From Patagioenas fasciata (Eukaryota; Chordata; Aves; Columbiformes; Columbidae): a stretch of 64,000 bases of DNA. Both the position numbers and the translations under genes were made by a program. This document shows positions 13,796 through 24,820 of the stretch, piece by piece. The DNA is taken from contig NC_092523.1 in assembly GCF_037038585.1 (NCBI RefSeq), positions 2,175,001-2,239,000 of the forward strand, given 5' to 3'. Position 1 is the first letter of the stretch. Every line of letters starts with the position of its first letter. The notes below the pieces were generated by a model, which was not told the DNA's origin, did not search any database, and worked only from the letters and a program-made list of their open reading frames with translations.

Positions 13796-15150
13796 CCACG
13801 CTGCACCCACCTCTCCCAGCACCATGCAGGATCCCAGGGGACACCCAGAGCATCCCCTTCCCTGGGGATGTCCCGTCACCTCGCCCTGCCCGTGTCACCG
13901 CCGGCACAAACCGCCACCGAGGCAGCGCGGCGAGGCCGGGAGCCGCATTCACATTCCTGCCGCGAGCGCACTTGTCAGCCGAGCTGTCAGCCGCTCCCAT
14001 AATAGGGCCACGGCGGTCACTCGTGTTGGGAGTAAACAAGCCGAATCTGAGAAAACAAGAGCAGAGCCCAGCCCGGTGCTTCCCACGCGGCTGCAAAGCA
14101 TCAGCGCCACCGGGATATCCAACGTCTCCCCCGCGTCCCCGTCACCTCCCGCTGGGAACCCCAAAAAGCTGCTGGGAAGGACGCTCTGCGGTCCCTGGCA
14201 TCTCAGGGATACAGTCGGCTGCTCTCGGCAGGAAAAACTGGTGGTCTGGGGTTAAAAGAAACAGGTTGGTTGGTGGCGTTGGAGCTGGCACATGGGATAG
14301 ATGGGGACGGCCTCAGGCGTCTCGGGGACACAAGGCGGTGGAGCCACAGGTTGGTGGTTTTGAGAAGAAACGCACCCCCAGTTTTGGCTGAAGGGAAAGC
14401 GCTTCTTCGCTTTAATTTTCCTTTTAACTGAATTTCCTTTTGTATTTTTAATTCTAAGAAAAAAACCCCAGCCATTCTGCATGAGCCAGAGCCGCCCAGA
14501 GCCTGGGGGACCCGTTTGGAGAGAGGGTCTGTGCCCTTGTCACCCTACAACCAGCATCTCCCTGGGTCCCCATCACCCTGGGGCACCTCCTGCTGCCTCC
14601 AGCTGTGTCACCAGCGCTACAGGGGACACCTGGGCTGGGCGGGACAATCCAGAACCCACTTGGCCCCTGATGTGAAGTGCAGGGAGGGTCGGGGGGTGCT
14701 TGCGCAGGGGCCGGGACTGTGACGAGGAGGAGGAACAAACCCGTGAATAATTAGCGCTGGTTTATTCGTTTTGCGCTATTCCACCACCTCCTAAACCTTC
14801 CCCGCAACAAAGAGGCCTGAAAAGCCAAGGATTTAGGACAAAGAAGGGCGCGGGGTGGCCGTGGGTGCGATGCTGAATGGCATGTGGATCCCAGCACCGG
14901 ATCCCAGCACCGGATCCCAACCGGCGGCGATGCCCTTGATCCACCCCTGATTCTTCAAATGTAAGCGATACTTCTTTCCCCCCTGGACTCAGCAGCTTTC
15001 CCAGCGCCCGGCGCATTTTCTACACATCAAGAAACCCTAAAACAAGCTGAAACCCCCCTGAAACGTTTCCTCGCGGCGGGGAGAAACCCAACCCAAAATG
15101 TTGGGGTCCAAAGGGGCTCGTTCTGCCTTTGAAATCTCCCGCGGCCTTTT
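13796..15150. other. Intergenic, GC-rich; possible small regulatory element at 13,930-14,060
   Basis: No gene recognised. At 13,970-14,000 two TGTCAGC-type motifs (TALE homeodomain-like) are followed by CATAATAGGGCCACGGCGGT, in otherwise C-rich DNA. This is weak evidence. Confidence 0.35.
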
Positions 15151-15490
15151 TTCCCATTAAAACACCTCCCGGCTCTCTCAGAAGATTTTCGCCCCCCTCC
15201 CCGCCCCTCTTTTATTTCTAATTTAATAATAAAGCGGCTCAGATCTCGGAGTCGCAGCTCATCTCACACCTAAGCCAGGCTGCGTTCCGCACAAGCCTTT
15301 CAGCTGTTTTCTCAGTCTCTCCTCTGTCTCATTCTCAATTCAGGCAGTTGCTATAGGTATGTTTTAATCCCCAGCATGGTAGATTTTAATTAGTCTTTGT
15401 ACAGATGGCCAATTAACATTCATTACTTTTGCCTTGAGCGATTAATTATGAGTTTGGATAGAATGGGAGATGGAGACAGAGGAAAGATGG
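15150..15490. promoter_or_regulatory. Candidate conserved regulatory element A (SPR-EMX1 interval)
   Basis: Low-CpG, AT-rich, non-repetitive block set in GC-rich DNA. It contains several homeodomain cores: TTTTAATTAGTC, GGCCAATTAACATTCATTAC and GCGATTAATTATGAG. Composition and motif clustering resemble developmental enhancers near homeobox genes. Conservation has not been tested. Confidence 0.45.
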
Positions 15491-16590
15491 GCAGGTGAAT
15501 AAAAAAAAAGAGGATTTTAATCAGAGTTTGGGATTTTTTTCGTATTATTTATATATATATATACGCACATGCAGAAAGAGGAGGGAAGAGAAAAGCGGCG
15601 ACACAGTGCAAATTGCGCTTCCAGGCCTGGAGCCACAGGGATGGGCTCCCATGGGGGACAAGGATCCGACACCCACAGCTGGCAATGCTGCGGGAAATGA
15701 TGGGGAAACTGAGGCAGGGGCGCCCAGGCTGGAAATCAGCACCCCAACCCGCATTCAGGTCTTGGGGCACGGTGGTTTTGGGGTTGTCATGGTGGTGGGG
15801 ACAGCCGAGGGGGCGGTGACACATTGTCACCTCCTCCTGGTAGCGATATGCAGGATGGGGCCCGTAATTCTCCCCGTTGACACGTCGCTAATTCTTCCTA
15901 ATTGATTTTTCACGCTGGCGGGAGGGGAGACGGTGACATCCAGCAACAGAGCCCTGATGTCGCGGCTTTCTCCACTGTGAAAGGGGCCGGCACCCTCCCC
16001 CCGGAGCCGAAATACTTCTCCGCGGCCCGGGTAGCCATGGTGAGAGGTTGCCCAAAAGCCTCTCACGGCCGCAGCTGGCGATGCCTGGCGATGCTCGGCA
16101 ATGCTCAGCGATGCTCTGCACCACCTGGGCCAGCACGCTCGCTATTTTTGGGCACGCAGGCAGGAGGAATTAAAATAGCAAAAGCCACCCCAGGGCCGTA
16201 TCCTGCCCCGATTCCTTGGCGAAGGGGGATGCACCCACACTCGGTGCCATGCCAGCATGTGTGAACTGGCAGTTCTGGATTCAGTGTTTTGGGGTTATTT
16301 TGGTGAAGTGTGCACGTGGGGAATGGCCTGATCCTGCTGGCTTCTGGGGAGCACAGAAAAGGGGAGCAGCGTAAGGACCCAGGATCCATCCCGCGGGAGC
16401 TGGGGGACTTTTACATCCATTCTCTTGAAATCTGGGGACTGCGTTTTTAGCACATTTTGCATTTTGGCCCCAAACCCTCTGGTGATGGGCACTTCTCTGC
16501 AGGACCACAACTTTGTAAATCAACCAGTCAGGAGAAGGGGACGGATCCATCCCTGTGTGGCAGGGACGAGGCCACTGTGCCACATACACA
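15491..16590. other. Intergenic, unique
   Basis: Includes a short (AT)n at 15,548-15,563. Nothing else recognised. Confidence 0.5.
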
Positions 16591-17915
16591 CGACATGGCT
16601 GGTGGATGTGTCACCTGCATCCCGAAGTGGATGGTGGATGTGTCACCTGCATTCTGGAGTGAATGGTGGATGTGTCACCTGCATCCCAGTGTGGCTGGTG
16701 AATGTGTCACCTGCATCCCAGTGCGGCTGTGGATGTGGCACCTGCATCCTGGTGTGAATGGGTGGATGTGCCACCTGTATCCCAATGTGGATAAGTGGAT
16801 ATTGTCAACTTCATCCCAGTGTGAATGGGCGGACAAGTCACCTGCATCCCAGTGTGGTACCTGGCTGGACGTGTCACCTGCATCCCAGCGTGGTCCCTGG
16901 GTGGATGCACCACCTGCATTCCAGCATGGATGGGTGGATGTGTCACCTGCATCCCAGTGTGGATGAGTGGATGTGTCACCTGCATCCTGATGTGGTCCCT
17001 GGGTGGATGTGTCACCTGCATCCTGGCGTGGATGGGTTGATGTACCAACTGCATCCCAGCACAGTACCTGAGTGGATGTGTCACCTGCATCCCGGAGCAG
17101 TCCCTGTGTGGATGTGCCACCCGCATCCTGGTGTGGATGGATGGGCATGACCGCTGCATCCTGACATGGTCCCTGGGTGGATGTGCAGCCTGTGTCCTGG
17201 CATGGATGGGTAGATGTGCCACCTGCATCCCAGTATGTTCCCTGAGTGGACGTGTTACTTGCATCCCAGTGTGCATGGGTGGATGTGTCTCCTGCATCAT
17301 GGCACAGTCCCTGGCTGGATACACCACTTGCATCCCAGCGTGGATGGGTGGACATGTCACCTGCATCATGGTGTGGATGGGTGCAGTGTCACCTGCATCC
17401 CAGTGTGGTCCCCGGGTGAATATGTCACCTGCATCCTGGTGTGGATGGCTGGTTGTGTCACCTGTATCCCAGTGCAAATGGCTGGATGTGTGACCTGCAT
17501 CCCACTGTGGATGGGTGAACATGTCACCTGCATCCCGATGTGGTCCCTGTGTGGATGCACGACCTGCATCCCACTGTGGATGGGTGAACTTGTCACCTGC
17601 ATCCCGACGTGGTCCCTGTGTGGATGTGTGACCTGCATCCCACTGTGGATGGGTGAACATGTCACCTGCATCCCGATGTGGTCCCTGTGTGGATGTGTGA
17701 CCTGCATCCCACTGTGGATGGGTGAACTTGTCACCTGCATCCCGACGTGGTCCCTGTGTGAATGTGCAACCTATGTCATGGCATGGATGGCTGGATGTGT
17801 CAACTGCATCCCAGCGTTGTCCCTGTGTGGATGCGCCACCTGCATCCCACTGTGGATGGGTGGACATGCCACCTGCATCCCGACGTGGTCCCTGGGTGGC
17901 ACAGGTGGCCATGGC
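16590..17915. repeat. 33/36-bp minisatellite array (about 1.3 kb)
   Basis: About 38 units. Short units are about 33 bases (GTGGATGTGTCACCTGCATC + CCAGTGTGGATGG); long units insert TCCCTG and are about 36. Between about 17,514 and 17,750 the two alternate as a 69-base dimer, repeated four times with alternating AACATGTC/AACTTGTC. Unit lengths are multiples of three, so long open frames appear on both strands without being genes. Confidence 0.93.
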
Positions 17916-18059
17916 CACGGGGACTCAACTCAGGAGCTGACGGTCCCCTCGAAGGGCCCCCGACCCCCCTGCCCAGCTCCAGGTTTCCTCTGGGGCGAGG
18001 AAGAGGAGGCCGGGTGCGCGGGGGCCCGCGCACGGCCCCGTCCCCACCTGCGGAGTGGT

Positions 18060-18290
18060 GGCAGGGTATGGCCCTCTCTAAGTATACGCCACGGAAATGT
18101 GCACATTTCCTAAAAGCAATATGGAACAGCTAAATATACTGCTCACAAATCTGTTTACACTAATAATGGCTGGGAGCCTGCCATCCATATGACTGCAAGG
18201 AACCATTGATTCAACATAAATTAACTGAAAATTACTTGCGAGAGGAAGAAACTCATTGAATTTTATAGTTAATTCTTTTTTTTTCTGTTT
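18060..18290. promoter_or_regulatory. Candidate conserved regulatory element B
   Basis: AT-rich unique block beginning abruptly at the end of GC-rich DNA (CTCTCTAAGTATACGCCACG). It contains TTACACTAATAATGGCTG, GCCATCCATATGACTG, CATAAATTAACTGAAAATTA and TTTTATAGTTAATTC. Motif density resembles a developmental enhancer. Confidence 0.45.
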
Positions 18291-18664
18291 GTCTTTCGTT
18301 TTTTTGGGAAGGGGGAAACGTGGAGACATTGGCACCTTCACTACCAAGGGCTACGGCTGCGTTTGGCATCAGCTCCGCAATTTCCATGCCGACCCCTCTC
18401 CCCATCCGCAGCAATGGGGACCGGGACACCCAGCGATCCGGGCTGTTCATCCCAGCACCGGGAAGCTGAGCTGAGCCTGGGCTAAACAAACACAATATTT
18501 ACCCGTTTTCCAAGAAACACTGATGGAGATGGAAAGGTCCGAGTGATTATTTTGGCGCGGGTAGATTGCTAATTGTTTAAATTAAAATTACAAAAAAAAA
18601 AAAGGAAGAAAAAAACCCCCCGAGAATTGGCAGCTCCTCACGTATTAGTTGAAATGCTGCAGAC

Positions 18665-19289
18665 TTGGCTCCCGCTCACCTCCGCAACATAATGTTAAAT
18701 GGCATCAAGACAGTATATCAGTCATTTACATATGTTGCTTATAGACGCCAAACTTAATAACACAATAAAACTGCTGCTAAGAAGCTTTCCTGCCTATTTT
18801 TCTGCTGGAGAATGGCAGTGTTGGAAGCACCTAACTGCCTCGTATGGAAACACACGGGGTTGCCTTTCATATGGCACCGGGGAAAATAAACATCTGACTC
18901 ACGCAGGGTCCCCTTCCGACCACTTTCGGAGCAAAACAGGAGGAAAATTCATTGATTCAGAGACCACCAGCACCCCAGAACGGGCTTTGAAGCCCCAGCT
19001 CCGAGGTGTCCCCAGCTCCCTATTCTGGAAACGCTGGGAGGGGGACCCTGGCTGATTCATGTATTTATTTTCCTGGGTGCCATATGAGAAGCAACCCCGG
19101 GTGTTTCTATACGAGGCAGCTAGGTGAGCCAACAGCGCTGCTCTCGGCGCGGGAAAAGAGGCAGGAAAGCTTCTGAGCAGCAGTTTTATTGTGTTAATAA
19201 GTTTGGCGTCTATAAGCAACATATGTAAGCGGCTGCTACACCATCTCGATGCCATTTAACGGTACGTTGAGGAGGTGAGCGGGAGCCAA
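18665..19289. repeat. Long inverted repeat of a conserved-looking element
   Basis: The left arm is 18665-18913 and the right arm 19041-19289, with a 127-bp spacer centred at 18,977. By eye the arms are about 80-85% identical, nearly gap-free. A 69-bp core (18726-18794 against 19160-19228 reversed) has only 2 mismatches. The core includes CATATGTTGCTTATAGACGC and AACACAATAAAACTGCTGCT. It does not match CR1 and has no terminal tandem site duplication that I can see. Confidence 0.9.
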
Positions 19290-19588
19290 ATCCGTCGATC
19301 TCCCCTAAAATAACCCTGCCTTGTCCCCACGGGGTTTGGGGGGGACTCTCCCAGCATCCGAGCAGGGATTCCCTGTCTCCCCGTGGGGTTTTTTGCCTTG
19401 CACCGGTGCAATCTTGCAGGGGATCTTGATTTCTCAGCTGCTGGAGCAAAGAAGGGAAAAGTCCGATGCGGGGGTCACGCTCCGGTGCCACCCGAGGGAG
19501 CACCCGAACCCTCCCTGGGGCTGGAGGAGGAATTTCCTGTGTCGAAACTTTGTGTCAAAATGTCAAAATGTCAAAAAACGCATTTCTA

Positions 19589-19812
19589 GCACTCAGGCTG
19601 GACATGGGGGAGAAATTGTTGGCCCTGAGGGTGGTGAGAGCCTGGCCCAGGTTGGGCAGAGAGGTGGTGGATGAAGCATCCCTGGAGACATCCCAGGCCA
19701 GGCTGGACGGGGCTCTGAGCAACCTGAGCTGGTGAAGATGTCCCTGCTCATGGCAGGGGGGGCACTGGGGGAACTGGGAAGGTCCCTTCAACCCAAACTA
19801 TTCTATGATTTA
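19589..19812 (+). mobile_element. CR1 LINE 3' fragment (type A)
   Basis: CTCAGGCTGGACATGGGGGA ... CAACCCAAACTATTCTATGA. Confidence 0.92.
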
Positions 19813-20745
19813 TGAGGAAGGACTTGGGGAACCCCCAGAACCCCAGCAGCACTGTCACCCCTGGGGAAGAACATGGAGCTATGGATGCTGCCCAAAAGCC
19901 CAGGTGTGTCAGCACTGCTGCCCTCTGTGGACCCCAGCGTGGGTGAACCAGCTCATCACCCCACTCAATCCATGGGCAAACAGGGGACATGGAGTCCCCA
20001 GGGTCAGGGGAAAGGTCCCCAAGTGCCCAACCTCTGCACATCACTTTCAACTAATGAGTTGTAACAATTTTCCCCAAGACTGTGGTCCTGTGGGACCACC
20101 TTGTTGAGCAGGAATGAGCAGAGCAATCTCTGTCCCTGGCGTGGGTGGAACCTCAGCACCGAAATGGGCATTATCACCAACATCCGAGGTGTCATAGCTC
20201 TCTGAAAGGCTTTATCAGGCCTACGGGCACCTGCACAATCATCTCAAGATGATTCAAGGTCTGGAGATGATCCTTTCAGGCTCTGGGGGTTCAATGCCTC
20301 CAAGGAGCTGGGTGCAAAATCCTGTTTGCTTTGCAAGTGCAAAATCCCCACTCATGACACGTGGCTGTAGCCACCGAAGCCACAGCTGTGTCCACACCGA
20401 ATGGAACTTCAAGATCTCCCATGTTTGAGTACGTTGGAAGCCCACCAGGACCCATGGCACCAGAGCTCACATCTGTGCAGGGTTTCTGTACCAACATCGT
20501 GGTCAGGCCGTGCCAGAGAGCTGAGGGTGGATGCAAACCCCGTGGAAAAGCCAGCGTGACCTTCGCATAGGTGGGTGAGGACCAAACAGCACCTTCTCTT
20601 GCTGGACTGACCTCTGCCAGCCCATAGCTACATGATCTGGCTGGCGTGGTGGTGGGATCCTCTCTCAGTATCAACCTGACTCCATAGACTGAAGCTATCT
20701 CCCATCCATCAATGTATCTACCACCATCCCCAGCATTCCCATGTC
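19813..20745. other. Intergenic, unique
   Basis: Nothing recognised. Confidence 0.5.
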
Positions 20746-20818
20746 ATCTTCATCCATCCATCCATCCATCCATCCATCCATCCATCCACCCATCCATCCA
20801 CTCATCAATCCATCATTC
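20746..20818. repeat. (CATC)n tetranucleotide microsatellite
   Basis: About 14 CATC units, perfect in the first half, with CACC, CTCATCAA interruptions at the right end. Confidence 0.92.
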
Positions 20819-21365
20819 CAGCCACCCACCAATGATGAACCAATTGACGAAACCACCTTAAAAAAGGGAGACTGAGGGAAGTGAGATGAATAACCTGCTG
20901 ATGCCCACTGGCTTGTGCAGGGACAGTTTATTCCAACCCAGAATATCTTTGAATCAAATTAAATTAAAAAAAAATAATAATAAAATAGAAACTGAAGAAG
21001 TAGCTGGGGACAGGCAAGCTCCAAACCTCCTCATGCCCCCAACCCAAAGTATAGTCCTCCATTCTTCACTTCAGGGCCACATTTGAAGGATGCCAAGAAG
21101 AAATCCGGGCAGGACAAGGAGCTGTGTCCATGGGAAGAGCAGGTGGGAGAGGTTGGGAGGAAATAGTCCACCACTTTGAAGTCTGGTCAACTTTTAACAT
21201 CCCGGCAAAGCTGTGCCCGTGGCCACGCTCCGGGGGCTCAGGGCTTGATTTTCCACATTTCTGCCCTTTGATGCTGGAGGTCGATGTGTTACAGATTAAC
21301 GAGGAACCGATGGAAGGGACGGCACCTGCCGGCAGCGTGCTGGATCCGGCCCCGGCAGAGCCTGC

Positions 21366-21768
21366 GGAGGCAGGAGGGGTGTGGGCAGGGATTGGGGTGC
21401 AGGCAGGGATGAGGGTGTAAGGGCAGATATTTGGGTGCAGGCAGGGATTTGGGTGCAGGTAGATATTTGGGTGCAGGCAGGGATTTGTGTTAAGAGGCAG
21501 GGATTTGTGTTAAGAGGCAGGGATTGGGGTGCAGGCAGGGGTTGGGGTGCAGGCAGGGACTGGGATGCAGGCAGGAATTTGTATCCAGAGGCAGGGATGT
21601 GGGTGCAGGCAGGGACTGGGGTGCAGAGGCAGAAATTTGGGTGCAGGCAGAAATTTGGGTGCAGGCAGAGATTTGTATCCAGAGACAGGGATTGGGATGT
21701 AGGCAGAGATTTGTGTTAAGAGGCAGGGACTGGAGTGCAGGCAGGGGTTGGGGTGCAGGCAGACAAAC
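21366..21768. repeat. About 20-bp minisatellite
   Basis: About 20 imperfect copies of GGGTGCAGGCAGGGATTTG-like units. Some units are replaced by TGTTAAGAGGCAGGGATTTG or TGTATCCAGAGGCAGGGAT. Read on the opposite strand it is the C-rich partner. Confidence 0.9.
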
Positions 21769-22480
21769 GATGCGAGGTGCAGATTGATGCCAACAGACCC
21801 ACTGTCCATCCACCCATCCCTGGGACTCACCCTCTCCCCCCAACCCCAAGGCGAGATTTTGGTGCCTGTCCTGTTCCCTTCACCCTCTCCTTTATTCGTC
21901 TTTCGTTTTGCTCCTCGGAAAATCCTCACCATTCCGTTTTAAGAGGCAGCAAACCCTCCTTTTCCCCACCAGCACCCCCTAATCCCAGTGCTGCACCCCC
22001 TGCCCGCCACGTTCAGTGGCTCTTTCGTTAAAAATAAAGACAAATGTCCTTCTCCTCCACGCAGAGCTGCTCCCGGCCAGCAATGCAGCGGGAGGGCAGG
22101 TTGTTCCCCATCTCCTCCTCCCGGGGCTGCGGGGGACAAAGTTTTCCCTTTAATAAGCTCCAGGAGCCGGAGTGAGGCCTGGAGGGGTCCGTGGTTTATT
22201 CCCATGGGGGATAAAAATCCTGCTTGAATTATCCTGGAGGTGGGATCAGGCCTGGGAGTGGAAAGGGGAAAAGAAATATATAGAATAAATCTGGGGTTCG
22301 TTCCTGGTGCAGCAGCTTCCCGGGAGCATCCGGGGAGCCTGGGACACCGAGCTGGGACTGAAAACCACCGGGGGAAATAGGGGAAAAGAAAATCACTTAA
22401 ACGTTTAGAATTTTCCAATAGGGAAAATTTAGGATTTATCCCTTAAACCAAAGCAGCTCCCCCCAAAAAATATCCCTGCA
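21769..22480. other. Intergenic, approaching the EMX1 CpG island
   Basis: No gene recognised. Confidence 0.5.
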
Positions 22481-24453
22481 GAGATGGGGTGCGGAGGGGA
22501 GATGCTGCCGGCGGGAGCACCAGCGCCCGCCCGACTTCTTATTTGTATTTATTTCCCCCCCACACCGCGCAGAAGATGCTGAAAAGCGGCGAAATCCGCA
22601 GGAAACGAAATCACGGCCCCGCGCAGCGCTCCGCGGCTCTGCCCCCGCCCGCTGCCAGGGGCGGAGGTTCCGCACCCCCGGGGAGCGAAGGGAACAGCGA
22701 GCAAAGAACGAAATTAAACGTAAAAATTGAATTAAATGGATTTCAATGACATTCTACAAGCGGCCCGGAGCCGGGCAAAGCTCCCGCGGGTGAGCCGAGC
22801 GCTGGCCCCGTAGCTCCCTTCCCTTTCCGTTTTTCCTCTTGCCTTTCCCCTTCCCCTTTTTCCTCTTCCCCTTCCCCATCCCTTCGCGGGTGCGCCCTGG
22901 TGCTCTCCCCCCCACCTTATTGCAATTTTTTACAGAAATATATATATTTAAAACGCAGATGATTTGTTTCCTCGCTCACTTTCGGGAAGAAAAACTGAAA
23001 ATAAGAGCGCTCTGGCCACGCTCTCCATTCATAGGCTTTGATTTCTGCGGGATTTCATGGATTTTATGCGCCCCCCCCCGCTCCCCGTTTCTTCCCCGCG
23101 GGTTCTTGCGGGAGCGGCTCCGCGGAAAGGCCGCGGCCGCGCAGCAGCGCTCGGGTGGAAGGATCCGCGGGTGCCCTGCGCGGAGTATTTCAATGCAGCC
23201 AAGTGGAAAATAGACTTTCAACCCCTTTTGTGCGGGAGGGGAGGGGAGGGTTGGCCCCCCCGCCTCCGCGGAGCGGCAAAACTCCGAGCAGAGCCAAACT
23301 GCGGAGTGAACTCGGGACCGGCCCGCGCAGCGGCTGCGCGCCCGCGCATCCCCCCGAGCTGCCGAAAAACACCCCAAATGGCGAGTTGTTCGGGATTTAT
23401 TATGGTTTTTTACTATTATTCCCAGCGCAGGATCGGCCCCGTGAGAAGAGCGGCCTTTTGTCCGGGGGCGGAAGGTCCTGTCTTTGGTGGGGGGGACGCG
23501 GAGGGGAGCGGAGTTTGCGCGGGAGGCGGGGAGGAGGATTTCACTTCACCCCCCCTCCATCCCTCCCGCCCGGCCGGAGCTCCCGGAGCCGCGGAGTTAC
23601 AAACAGGGGCTGCGAGGGGCTTAAAATACAAATAAAGAGGAAAAGAAGAAGGGAAAGGAAGGGAAGGGAAGGGAAGGGAAGGGAAGGGAAGGGAAGGGAA
23701 GGGAAGGGAAGGGAAGGGAAGGGAAGGGAAGGGAAGGGAAGGGAAGGGAAGGGAAGGGAAGGGAAGGGAAGGGAAGGGAAGGGAAGGAAAGGAAAGGAAA
23801 GGAAAGGAAAGGAAAGGAAAGGAAAGGAAAGGAAAGGAAAGGAAAGGAGGAAAGGATTATATTTTTTTAAAAAACGGAACGAAAAAGAAAGAAAAATGAA
23901 AGAAAAAAAAGAGAAAAATAAAAAATAAAAAATAAAAAGAAGGAGGAGGTAAATAAAAAAAAAAAAAAAGACGATTTTTAAAGGACGCTTTTTATTTTTT
24001 TCTAAGAAGAAGGAAAAGAAAAGCCCCGCAGCCGGAGCCCCTCTCCCACAACTTCTCGGCGCGGCTGCGGGAGCGGCTCCAGTCCAGTTTTTCGGGCGCT
24101 CTCTGTCTCCTGTGCCTCCCCTGCCCGCCCCTGCCTCCCCCTGCCCGCCCGGCCCCCGACCCTGCCCGGGCCCGAGCAGGTGAGGCCGCCCCCTCCCTCC
24201 TCCGGGGCCCCGCCAGGTACCGGCCGTATTTGTACCGGCTGCCCGGGGTGCGCGGGTGCGTGGGCGCCCGCGGGTGGGCGGCGGGGCGGGTGTGTGTCCG
24301 TGTGTCTGTCCGTGTGCGCTGCCCGGAGCGGGGGGGGATTGGGGGGGGGGGGGGGGGAAGGTTTCTTTACACACACGCACCCGGAGGAACAGCCCCGCTC
24401 CGACCCCCGCCCCCCTCCCCTTCCCCTCCCCATCTCCCCTCCCGGCTCAAACC
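22480..24453 (+). promoter_or_regulatory. EMX1: EMX1 CpG-rich 5' region (promoter and probable 5' UTR)
   Basis: CpG density rises at about 22,480 and stays high through exon 1, broken only by the purine tract at 23,640-24,000 and an AT-rich island at 22,920-23,060. GC boxes are frequent between 23,090 and 23,600 and between 24,010 and 24,450. No TATA box or start site can be assigned. A 17-base G run (24341-24357) lies about 97 bp before the ATG. Confidence 0.6.
23640..23850. repeat. (GGGAA)n then (GGAAA)n pentanucleotide array
   Basis: About 28 GGGAA units (23,655-23,785) pass without interruption into about 12 GGAAA units (to 23,848). A-rich purine sequence continues to 24,000. It lies 600 bp upstream of the EMX1 start codon. 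Confidence 0.96.
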
Positions 24454-24820
24454 ATGTTCCAACCGTCTGCGAAACGCTGCTTCACCATCGAGTCTCTGGT
24501 GGGCAAAGACACCCACCTCGGCCCCGAGGAGCCCCCCCCGCGTCCCGCCGCCCTCGCCTACCCCGGCCCCGCCACCGCCGACGCCGCCGCCGCCTTCGCC
24601 CCCGGCTTCCAGGGCGCTGCCGCCGGCCGGGCCCTCTACGGCAGCGCCGAGCTCGTCTTCCCCGAAGCCGTGGGGCACCCGGCGCTGCCCGTCGGGCCCC
24701 ATCAACTGGGGGGGTCGGCGTTACCTCACCCCCATTCCTTCTTCGGGCCGCAACACCGCGACCCGCTCAACTTCTACCCCTGGGTGCTGCGGAACCGCTT
24801 CTTCGGGCACCGCTTCCAAG
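24454..24820 (+). CDS. EMX1: EMX1 exon 1
   Basis: It encodes residues 1-122 plus one base, from MFQPSAKR to FFGHRFQ. It is extremely CpG-rich, with Ala and Pro runs. The donor AAG|GTGAGA is at 24821. The conserved block [21 protein letters not shown] just before the splice site fits EMX family proteins. Confidence 0.96.

Noticed and set aside
16707-17918. Long open frames (up to 403 codons) on both strands
   Set aside because: They are translations of a minisatellite whose 33/36-base unit is divisible by three; no family motif, no splice context.
23038-24380. Open frames (279-296 codons) with Lys/Glu/Gly or Phe/Pro/Ser repeats
   Set aside because: They cross the (GGGAA)n/(GGAAA)n array in the EMX1 5' region.
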